Made by a program: the position numbers and the translations under genes
Shown: positions 1 to 5,230 of the stretch, piece after piece
Layout: each line of letters opens with the position of its first letter
Numbering within the stretch: position 1 is the first letter of the stretch
DNA from: Candidatus Magasanikbacteria bacterium RIFCSPHIGHO2_02_FULL_50_9b
Lineage (GTDB): Bacteria; Patescibacteriota; Patescibacteriia; Magasanikbacterales; 2-02-FULL-50-9b
Reading direction: 5' to 3'
NCBI GenBank assembly: GCA_001782975.1
Contig: MFQD01000043.1
Span: 17,306-24,265, forward strand
Length of the DNA: 6,960 nt
The notes under the pieces: generated by a model
Seen by the model: only the letters and a program-made list of their open reading frames with translations
Databases searched by the model: none
Told to the model about the DNA's origin: nothing

Positions 1-623
1 TAACCGTTGACGGTATTGGTTTGTTGCGTGCCGAAGGGGCGGACCACATCGTGAGCGCGTGCAACAGCGTGTCTGCTTCTGTGGTGCGACCGATGATCCA
101 AATGTTGGGTGCGGCAGAATGTTCGATTACGGAAATGGTTGGGCCTGCAGTGCGCCGCGCCGCGGCTTTTGGTGAAGGAAAAATTGTGGTGCTCGCAACG
201 CAGGCAACCGTTGATTCGCAGATGTATGAACGCGCGTTTGCGGAACGTGGTATTGTGGTTGAGACGCTGGCCGTGCCCGGACTCGCGGACGCCATTGAAT
301 TTGGAGATGATGCGCGGGCGCGCGAGTTAATTGATGTGGTCGCCGCACATCTGCAGCCGATGCAACCAGCAGTCGTCATGCTCGCCTGCACTCATTTTCC
401 GCTTGCGCTGCATGTATTTCGCGAATCATTTGGCGTGCACGGCATGGATCACGTCCATCTGTTTGATCCCGCAGACGCCGTTGCCGCAGAGGTTGTTGCG
501 CGGTGTGGTAGAGCCGGAACAGGAAAGACGCGGATAATTATTTCGGGGGAAAATGAAGCATTTAACGTGCGTGCACGCGAGTTTAGTTCAGAGATTTTTG
601 TTTTGGCGCAAATGCAAAAGTAA
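1..623 (+). CDS. murI: Glutamate racemase, 5'-truncated by window edge
   Basis: This is the C-terminal three quarters of a glutamate racemase, the cytoplasmic enzyme that converts L- to D-glutamate for peptidoglycan. The frame is open from base 3, so the gene starts upstream; TTG at 21 is not the real start. Both catalytic cysteines are visible: one in ACNSVSA (codon at 60-62, family form ACNTASA) and one in LACTHFPLA (family form LGCTHYPL), about 110 residues apart as expected. The C-terminal end, DPADAVAAEV followed by SGENEAF, matches the usual MurI tail. With family members near 260-270 residues, about 50 are missing, including the N-terminal Asp-Ser-Gly motif, which cannot be checked. 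The stop is TAA at 621-623, followed at once by an A-tract that serves as the T-tract of the terminator on the opposite strand. A broader Asp/Glu racemase is possible, but the two Cys motifs favour MurI. Confidence 0.88.
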   Translation, partial: TVDGIGLLRAEGADHIVSACNSVSASVVRPMIQMLGAAECSITEMVGPAVRRAAAFGEGKIVVLATQATVDSQMYERAFAERGIVVETLAVPGLADAIEFGDDARARELIDVVAAHLQPMQPAVVMLACTHFPLALHVFRESFGVHGMDHVHLFDPADAVAAEVVARCGRAGTGKTRIIISGENEAFNVRAREFSSEIFVLAQMQK

Positions 624-629
624 TGATGA

Positions 630-693
630 AAAAAAATATACCCATCCTCCACGTCGCGATCAGGTTGATCATCGCATACCATGGAAGATGGGT
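630..693 (-). terminator. Intrinsic terminator of the membrane-protein gene
   Basis: Read on the minus strand, an 11-bp stem pairs ACCCATCTTCC (693-683) with GGAGGATGGGT (650-640). It is followed directly by ATA and a run of eight T (about 637-630). The only non-Watson-Crick pair is a U-G wobble in the minus-strand RNA. In the plus-strand RNA the same position would be a C-A mismatch and no T-run follows, so the element serves the minus strand. The 32-base loop can form a small inner hairpin (GATCA / TGATC). It lies about 35 bases past the stop of the membrane gene. Energy was not calculated. Confidence 0.72.
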
Positions 694-726
694 GGTGGTG
701 GGGGTGTGAGGGTGGCGCCGCCTGGG
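690..726 (-). other. C-rich, G-poor 3' UTR tract (G-rich on plus strand)
   Basis: The stretch between the membrane-gene stop and its terminator stem is strongly strand-biased. On the plus strand it has runs GGG, GG, GG, GGGGG, GGG and GG at 690-715; in the minus-strand mRNA it is C-rich and G-poor. Such a tract could act as a Rho-loading site ahead of the hairpin, or the plus strand could form a two-layer G-quadruplex. Only three runs reach three G, so a classical three-layer quadruplex is not supported. Confidence 0.35.
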
Positions 727-1686
727 TTAGGACTTGACGGCTTCCGCTGGCGCAGCGGTTGCAGCGTCGGTGGGCTTCGTGCCTAGCTTCGGGAAGCCGT
801 AGAACTCCCGCAGGAGCTCGCCGACTTCATTCCCCAGCAAGCTGCGCACGACGGCATCGGTCGCCGGATCTTCGTGCTTGAGGAGCAGCGGCCAAATCTG
901 CGTGAGCAGCATGTCCTGCCGAGCGAACTCCTTCTGTGCATCCGCCATCTTGCCGTCGAGCGCCAGACCACGGACTTGCAGCTTCTCCAGTTTGCGCTGC
1001 AATGGATTGATCCACCGTGCGTAGTGCTCTACGGAAACAGCGTTGCGCTGTTCCGCCGTGCACTGCTCCAGCGCCGCGTCCCGTGCACGCATCCGCCGAC
1101 CAAGCTCCTCCTGGACGGCTGACATGGCAGCGCTGTTGCTGCTGATTTCCGCCCCCAGATGCTTCAACTCAGCCCAGTAGCGCTGATCCTTGAGGTGGTC
1201 GTAGATGGCATCAGCATTCGGCTTGTCCTTGGCCTTGCGGCGCAGCGCCAGCCACCGCTGCACGGGCCAGGAGTAGTACAGTTCGAACGGCGTGAGGCCG
1301 ATGACAAGTACTATAAGTACCAGCACAGCACCCTCTCCAAGCACGCCTGCGTACATGAGCACCTCGATCCAGTAGATCAGTGACCACGGGTCTTTCGACT
1401 CCTGGTCATACGAGCAATAGCCCCAGATGCTCACCTTCTTGCAGTGCGTATACCGGATTTCGGCTCGAGAGTGCGAGTAGGTAGCCTCATCTGCGCTGTC
1501 GTATTCGTCCCACGACAGCTCGATGACCTCCGCACCAGCGATCCACGCGACGAGCGTCGTCTCGTGATCGTAGCTCGCCGAGTCTGTGAAGTCACTCACC
1601 CAGTTGCGCCCGCACGACACGAACTCGCCGACGCCGATGAGGATGCAGAACAGTCCGATGAATATCGGAAAACGCTTGTACCACAT
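727..1686 (-). CDS. Unrecognised two-helix membrane protein with helical cytoplasmic tail
   Basis: A 319-residue protein that I do not recognise. The start is ATG at 1686-1684 (MWYKRF), chosen because AAAGGAG lies seven bases upstream; the frame continues to a TTG at 1797 but that stretch has no ribosome site. A first membrane helix spans about residues 7-23 and a second about 103-133. Positive residues (KR at 4-5, RRKAK at 149-153) place both ends in the cytoplasm. Residues 24-102 would be outside and carry Cys25, Cys82 and Cys91, which could form a disulfide. Residues 145-300 are charged and helix-rich, probably partly coiled coil (about 160-255), and the tail is Ala/Pro/Thr-rich. No enzyme motif is seen. 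Its DNA is G+C-rich (76 of 120 bases at 841-960, against 22 of 60 at 2221-2280 in lexA) and it uses many CTG, CTC and GCC codons. It may be acquired, or it may be an SOS-linked envelope protein. Confidence 0.8.
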   Translation of the reverse strand: MWYKRFPIFIGLFCILIGVGEFVSCGRNWVSDFTDSASYDHETTLVAWIAGAEVIELSWDEYDSADEATYSHSRAEIRYTHCKKVSIWGYCSYDQESKDPWSLIYWIEVLMYAGVLGEGAVLVLIVLVIGLTPFELYYSWPVQRWLALRRKAKDKPNADAIYDHLKDQRYWAELKHLGAEISSNSAAMSAVQEELGRRMRARDAALEQCTAEQRNAVSVEHYARWINPLQRKLEKLQVRGLALDGKMADAQKEFARQDMLLTQIWPLLLKHEDPATDAVVRSLLGNEVGELLREFYGFPKLGTKPTDAATAAPAEAVKS

Positions 1687-1693
1687 TGCGGAA

Positions 1694-1700
1694 CTCCTTT
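1694..1700 (-). promoter_or_regulatory. Strong Shine-Dalgarno site that fixes the membrane-protein start
   Basis: On the minus strand AAAGGAG lies seven bases before ATG at 1686. It is the only near-perfect Shine-Dalgarno site in the window. The starts at 1893, 4034, 4257, 5231 and 6165 have none, which sets this gene apart from its neighbours. Confidence 0.8.
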
Positions 1701-1721
1701 CCCCTGAGGAAATCTCGAGAG

Positions 1722-1738
1722 GAGGCCACAATGGCCTC
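1722..1738 (-). promoter_or_regulatory. Leader hairpin upstream of the membrane-protein gene
   Basis: A perfect inverted repeat, GAGGCCA (1722-1728) and TGGCCTC (1732-1738) with a three-base loop, sits about 36 bases upstream of the start inside the predicted 5' leader of the minus transcript. An outer pair, CTCGA (1714-1718) with TCGAG (1745-1749), could extend it with bulges. No T-run follows on either strand, so it is not an intrinsic terminator. It could stabilise the mRNA or bind a regulator. Confidence 0.5.
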
Positions 1739-1808
1739 AAATTGTCGAGTTGCCTAACCACAAGTATAAGCAAAATCATGGACACAAAACTCAACAATTT
1801 GACTAGTC

Positions 1809-1837
1809 ATAATAGCTAAAGTTTGTTTTTTTGTCAA
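1809..1837 (-). promoter_or_regulatory. Near-consensus sigma70 promoter for the membrane-protein gene
   Basis: On the minus strand the -35 box is TTGACA (1837-1832, six of six), the spacer is 17 bases and the -10 box is TATTAT (1814-1809, five of six). Transcription should begin near 1802, giving a leader of about 115 bases before ATG at 1686. The promoter is back to back with that of lexA; their -35 boxes are 18 bases apart. Confidence 0.72.
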
Positions 1838-1846
1838 CCCTGTTGA
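1834..1846. promoter_or_regulatory. Short dyad between the divergent promoters
   Basis: TCAAC-CCT-GTTGA is a perfect five-base inverted repeat with a three-base centre. It covers most of the minus-strand -35 box and lies 10 bases from the lexA -35 box. A dimeric regulator bound here could act on both promoters. The arms are short, so chance is possible. Confidence 0.3.
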
Positions 1847-1855
1847 TAACTCCTC

Positions 1856-1884
1856 TTGACATTCGGTTTCAGTTCGGGCATACT
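1856..1884 (+). promoter_or_regulatory. lexA promoter
   Basis: The -35 box is TTGACA (1856-1861), the spacer is 17 bases and the -10 box is CATACT (1879-1884, four of six). Only eight bases separate the -10 box from the lexA ATG at 1893, so the transcript should begin at or within two or three bases of the start codon and be leaderless. Confidence 0.75.
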
Positions 1885-1895
1885 GGAAAAGTATG
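1867..1895 (+). promoter_or_regulatory. Candidate LexA operator region (two overlapping dyads)
   Basis: Two inverted repeats overlap here. The first is CAGT-N8-ACTG (1870-1885), with flanking TT (1867-1868) and AA (1887-1888) also matching after one mismatch. Its spacing equals that of the enterobacterial SOS box CTGT-N8-ACAG. The second is CATACT-N5-AGTATG (1879-1895), a perfect six-base dyad whose left arm is the -10 box and whose right arm contains the ATG. Repressor on either would cover the -10 box, as expected for LexA autoregulation. Which of them, if either, is bound cannot be told from sequence. Confidence 0.5.
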
Positions 1896-2513
1896 AAAAC
1901 TCATGCACTTACAAAAAAACAGTCAGAGCTCATGAACGGGTTGGTGAATTTTTACAAAATGCACGATCGCGTCCCCACGTATCGTGAATTGGCGGAGGAA
2001 TTGGGCCTTCGATCACCAGCAACAATCGCTGAGCACATTGCCGCGCTTCAAGAAAAGGGCTATCTGAAAAAAGTGGGACAGCGGATTGATCTGACCATTA
2101 AATCATTTCAGCGCGGCAGCGGTGTACGGTTGCCGTTGCTCGGTTTGATCGCAGCTGGCGAGCCAATAGAAGCGCTTGAAGGTCGAGAAACTATCGTGGT
2201 TCCGGCGTATATGGTTGTTGATGGGATGAATTCTTATGTTTTGAAAGTGCGGGGTGATTCAATGATTGAAGAAGGGATTTTTGACGGCGATTTTGTCGTT
2301 GTCGAACGGTGCAACCGGCCGCACGATGGTGATGTGGTCGTTGCGCTGCTTGATAATACCTACGCAACGCTCAAAAAGTTTTTTCGCGAAAAGGCACGCA
2401 TCCGTTTGCAGCCAGCGAATAAACGCCTGAAACCAATTTTTGTAAAAGACTGCATCATCCAAGGAGTGGTGCGCGGCGTCATCCGAACATTTCGGACGCA
2501 GAATTTAAATTAA
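1893..2513 (+). CDS. lexA: LexA, SOS repressor and self-cleaving protease
   Basis: A full-length 206-residue LexA, within the usual 200-residue size. Residues 1-70 form the winged-helix DNA-binding domain (LTKKQSEL, then VPTYRELAEELGL and the recognition-helix region SPATIAEHIAAL). The linker leads to the Ala88-Gly89 cleavage site in LIAAGEPIEA. The S24-type protease domain carries the nucleophile Ser123 in GDSMIEEG and the general base Lys161 in ATLKKFF, so all catalytic parts are present. LexA represses DNA-damage genes and, on RecA filaments, cuts itself to release them. Its promoter gives an apparently leaderless mRNA and holds dyads that could be its own operator. The start has no Shine-Dalgarno site. 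A RecB-like nuclease gene begins about 40 bases after the stop with no visible terminator between, so the two may be co-transcribed. Confidence 0.95.
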   Translation: MKTHALTKKQSELMNGLVNFYKMHDRVPTYRELAEELGLRSPATIAEHIAALQEKGYLKKVGQRIDLTIKSFQRGSGVRLPLLGLIAAGEPIEALEGRETIVVPAYMVVDGMNSYVLKVRGDSMIEEGIFDGDFVVVERCNRPHDGDVVVALLDNTYATLKKFFREKARIRLQPANKRLKPIFVKDCIIQGVVRGVIRTFRTQNLN

Positions 2514-2556
2514 ATATAGATTGACGGGAAAGGCGTAATAACGTACCGTGTCTCCT

Positions 2557-3990
2557 ATGGAACGAATTTCGCCGCAACTTTTTTATCAATATCTGACCTG
2601 TCCGCAATGGATTTGGTTTGATCGGTTTGGTGATCTTTCGAAAAAGAAGCCAATTGGCGAGATGCAGCAAAAGTTGATCGAACAAGGGGTGAGTCATGAA
2701 ACGCAGTTCATGCACCAATTTTTCTCGGAGCATCAGGTGACAAAAATTACGGCGCGTGATTGGGACACCGCGGTGAGCGAAACCACCAAAGCCATGAAGG
2801 CTGGGGCAGAGGCAATTTATCAAGGTCGTTTGCAAACGACCCACTATCAGGGAATCCCAGATTTGTTGATGCGCCGCGAAGGAAAATCAAAATTTGGGGA
2901 ATGGCTGTATGAGCCGATTGATATCAAATCATCGTTTGACCTCAAGGATGAACATAAATATCAGCTCACGCTCTACAGTTTGGTGCTGGCAGATATGCAG
3001 GGCGTCGAACCGCCACACGCCGGCATCATCACTGCTGCGGGTGAGCTCGCGGAATTCAGTGTCGAAAATTTTAAGGAAAAATTTTTTGATCTGCTTGAAA
3101 AAATCGAGCGTGTGATTTCGGGTGAGAAGCCGCCGTTGCAACTTACCATCGCGTGTAAGAACAGCCCATGGTATGACTGCTGCGTTGCTGAAGCAGAGGC
3201 AACAGATGACATTGCGCTGCTGTATAAAGTCGATAAACGGGCGCTTGAGGCGCTGCGGGAATTTGGGGTGCGAACAGTTGAAGATGCACGGCGCATTGAC
3301 CCGACGGCATTTGGCGACCGGATTCCCTATTTGAAGCAAAATGGACTTGAACGCATGAAACAGCAGGCTGAAAGTTTGAAAACCGGCAAAATTTTGAAGC
3401 GGCGCGACGTGACGCTGCCAGCGGCGCCGTATGAGATTTTTTTTGATATCGAAGGTGATCCGTTGTGCGGTGTTGACTACTTGTTCGGTGTTTTGATTAG
3501 TGACCGAAATTCTAACCTCGAGGAATATCGATCATTTGTTGCAGAACAACCTGGTGATGAGCAGCAAATGTGGCGACAATTTGTTGACTGGACAACGACA
3601 CTGCCTTCTGAATATGTCGTATTTCATTATGCGCCATACGAGCAGACGCGATTACAGCAATTTTCAAAAAAATATGGCGCTGAAATGTCTGACGCCGAGC
3701 GAGCATCTGTCGCAAAATTCCAGTCGCGCCTGTTTGATCTTAATGACTGTGCAAAAGAAAATTTTATTTTCCCACTGTACTTTTATGGCCTCAAACAAAT
3801 TTGTAAATATCTTGGATTTGCCTGGCGCAACAGCAAGGGAAGTGGTGTGCAGAGCATATTTTGGTTCGAGGAATGGCTCAAAACCGGTGACCGTGCGTTG
3901 CTGAATGAAGTGATCGGGTACAACGAAGATGACGTGCGCGCAACGAAATTTTTTCGCGATTGGATCACCACATTTTCTGGTCACATGTAA
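2557..3990 (+). CDS. TM0106-family RecB-like nuclease with RNase H-like domain
   Basis: A 477-residue two-domain nuclease, counted from ATG 2557 (MERISPQLFYQYLTCP, typical of the family N-terminus). GTG at 2548 in the same frame is an alternative start adding three residues. Residues 1-210 form a PD-(D/E)XK RecB/Cas4-like domain: Glu48, Asp102 in GIPDLLM, Asp122 and Lys124 in PIDIKSS, and Gln136-Tyr140 in QLTLYS. Cys15, Cys200, Cys208 and Cys209 could bind an iron-sulfur cluster as in Cas4/AddB, but the spacing is irregular. A helical linker (about 229-275) leads to an RNase H-like 3'-5' exonuclease domain with Asp297, Glu299 and Asp301 in FDIEGDP and the acidic pair in YNEDDVRAT (457-458). 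The architecture matches the TM0106 family, whose exact role is not established; DNA repair or processing is inferred from the folds and from the place after lexA. A possible weak promoter (TTGACG 2521, TACCGT 2544) precedes it. Confidence 0.87.
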   Translation: MERISPQLFYQYLTCPQWIWFDRFGDLSKKKPIGEMQQKLIEQGVSHETQFMHQFFSEHQVTKITARDWDTAVSETTKAMKAGAEAIYQGRLQTTHYQGIPDLLMRREGKSKFGEWLYEPIDIKSSFDLKDEHKYQLTLYSLVLADMQGVEPPHAGIITAAGELAEFSVENFKEKFFDLLEKIERVISGEKPPLQLTIACKNSPWYDCCVAEAEATDDIALLYKVDKRALEALREFGVRTVEDARRIDPTAFGDRIPYLKQNGLERMKQQAESLKTGKILKRRDVTLPAAPYEIFFDIEGDPLCGVDYLFGVLISDRNSNLEEYRSFVAEQPGDEQQMWRQFVDWTTTLPSEYVVFHYAPYEQTRLQQFSKKYGAEMSDAERASVAKFQSRLFDLNDCAKENFIFPLYFYGLKQICKYLGFAWRNSKGSGVQSIFWFEEWLKTGDRALLNEVIGYNEDDVRATKFFRDWITTFSGHM

Positions 3991-3996
3991 TCGGAG

Positions 3997-4024
3997 TTGA
4001 ACGTGTGCGCCATGGTGTTATACT
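3997..4024 (+). promoter_or_regulatory. Promoter of the small protein-kinase-aldolase operon
   Basis: The -35 box is TTGAAC (3997-4002), the spacer is 16 bases and the -10 box is TATACT (4019-4024), preceded by TGT so that it also reads as an extended -10. The ATG at 4034 follows after nine bases, again placing the predicted transcription start at the start codon. It lies in the 43-base gap after the nuclease gene and would drive the genes up to 6710. Confidence 0.72.
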
Positions 4025-4033
4025 GTTTGTGCT

Positions 4034-4267
4034 ATGACTCCTGCGATAGTGCCACTGGCGCCAAGCGAAGAGGAGATTTTTGAAGAGGTAAAAATTCGAC
4101 ATGAGCTTGAGCCGGTCCAATCTCTCGAAGAATTTGAAGGCGTGATTGACGAAATCATCGCTGAGAAAATTGATTTTGGCGAAATTCATCCGGATGAGGA
4201 TGTTGAAACGCTGCGCGCAAATATCGCACGCCGCTATAATGAAATGAGCGACCTGTATGAATCTTGA
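4034..4267 (+). CDS. Small acidic protein of unknown function
   Basis: A 77-residue protein that I do not recognise. It is very rich in Glu and Asp (EEEIFEEV near residues 12-19, HPDEDVE near 52-58), should be soluble and largely helical after residue 30, and has no membrane segment, signal peptide or Cys. It is likely real: a good promoter ends nine bases before its ATG, and its stop (TGA, 4265-4267) overlaps the start of the kinase gene by 11 bases, which suggests coupled translation. It has no Shine-Dalgarno site and probably begins the transcript directly. It may assist or regulate the downstream kinase, but nothing in the sequence proves that. Confidence 0.7.
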   Translation: MTPAIVPLAPSEEEIFEEVKIRHELEPVQSLEEFEGVIDEIIAEKIDFGEIHPDEDVETLRANIARRYNEMSDLYES

Positions 4268-5228
4268 TCTTTTAACTGTTGGCGACGCGACGATCGACAC
4301 GTTTTTATTTATTCATGACGCGCAGGTGAACTGTTCCTTGCAGAAGGACGCGTGTCAGCTCTGTATGAATTATGCGGACAAATTGCCGGTCGAAAAAATT
4401 TCACGCACCGTTGCAGGCAATGCGGCGAACAATGCAATTGGTAGCACCCGATTGGGTTTGAACACCGCATTCGTCACCACGCTCGGGAATGACGGATCTG
4501 GCGAATGGATTTTAAAAAAATTGACCGAAGAAAAAGTTGACACCACGTTTGTGCGTCTTGACAAAAAACTTGAGACAAATTCGTCCGTTGTTTTGAGTTT
4601 TAAGGGAGAGCGAACAATTTTGGTGTATCACGCGCCGCGAAAATATCAGCTACCGACACGATTGCCGAGTGCGAAATTTGTGTATTACACTTCGGTCGGC
4701 GAACACCATCATCGACTGAATGCTGAACTGATTGCGTATGTGAAGAAAACCGGCGCGCGATTGGCGTTTAATCCGGGGACGTACCAGCTGCGTTCAGGAA
4801 TGAACGCGTTGAAACCAGTTTTTGCCGTGACCGACTGTCTGTTTCTCAATAAAGAAGAGGCGGTACGCATTGTGGGAACCAAGGAGAATATGCGGGCATA
4901 TTTGACCTCATTTCGCGCGTTTGGTCCAAAAACAGTGGTAATCACTGACGGCCCGACCGGATCATTTGTGTTGAGTGCTGGAAAATTTTACCAGATGGGA
5001 ATTCCAAAAACGCCGGTCGTTGAGCGCACCGGTGCCGGTGATGCATTTGCATCTGGTTTCATTGCGGCGCTCGCACGCGGAAAAAAAGTTCCGGAAGCAA
5101 TGTGCTGGGGTACGATGAATTCATCATCAGTGATTATGTACATTGGTCCGCAACAGGGGCTACTCACCCTCACCGGCATGCAAAAATTTCACAAAAAAAT
5201 TACGCATCGATGCGCACAAGAAATGTAA
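4257..5228 (+). CDS. PfkB-family (ribokinase-like) sugar kinase
   Basis: A 323-residue kinase of the ribokinase/PfkB family, which phosphorylates a sugar, sugar phosphate or nucleoside with ATP in the cytoplasm. Seen are the N-terminal substrate strand (LLTVGDATID, residues 5-14), the glycine-rich signature GNAANNAIGSTRLG (54-67) and the C-terminal signature RTGAGDAFASGF (257-268) with catalytic base Asp262. ERTGAGD replaces the common DTTGAGD just before the anion hole. An insert at about residues 22-45 carries Cys26, Cys33 and Cys36 ahead of the first signature and is not part of the classical ribokinase core. The substrate cannot be read from the sequence. The aldolase gene begins two bases after the stop, so phosphorylation of fructose 6-phosphate is attractive; adenosine, ribose or tagatose 6-phosphate remain possible. 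No Shine-Dalgarno site precedes the ATG, so translation is probably coupled to the small gene upstream. Confidence 0.9.
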   Translation: MNLDLLTVGDATIDTFLFIHDAQVNCSLQKDACQLCMNYADKLPVEKISRTVAGNAANNAIGSTRLGLNTAFVTTLGNDGSGEWILKKLTEEKVDTTFVRLDKKLETNSSVVLSFKGERTILVYHAPRKYQLPTRLPSAKFVYYTSVGEHHHRLNAELIAYVKKTGARLAFNPGTYQLRSGMNALKPVFAVTDCLFLNKEEAVRIVGTKENMRAYLTSFRAFGPKTVVITDGPTGSFVLSAGKFYQMGIPKTPVVERTGAGDAFASGFIAALARGKKVPEAMCWGTMNSSSVIMYIGPQQGLLTLTGMQKFHKKITHRCAQEM

Positions 5229-5230
5229 CT

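Noticed and set aside
640..693. The inverted repeat as terminal repeats of a mobile element
   Set aside because: Both arms are on the same side of the membrane gene and are followed by a T-run, which fits a terminator; no transposase or matching repeat near 1700-1860 was seen.
874..1383. Open frames on the plus strand within 727-1686
   Set aside because: They lack ribosome sites and recognisable motifs and are best explained as shadows of the G+C-rich minus-strand gene.
1687..1797. Upstream extension of the membrane-protein frame to a TTG start
   Set aside because: The strong Shine-Dalgarno site is seven bases before ATG 1686, and the extension contains the leader hairpin.
2521..2549. Possible promoter TTGACG-N17-TACCGT for the nuclease gene
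   Set aside because: The -10 box matches only three of six positions; read-through from lexA is as likely, so it was not listed as a feature.
4203..4240. Perfect TATAAT (4235-4240) 16 bases before the kinase start
   Set aside because: The nearest -35-like box, TTGAAA at 4203, is 26 bases away and there is no TG extension; the operon already has a good promoter at 3997-4024.
5102..5230. Upstream extension of the aldolase frame inside the kinase gene
   Set aside because: It overlaps a well-supported kinase end in another frame and does not resemble aldolase, whose homology begins at MLVNLNKIL (5231).
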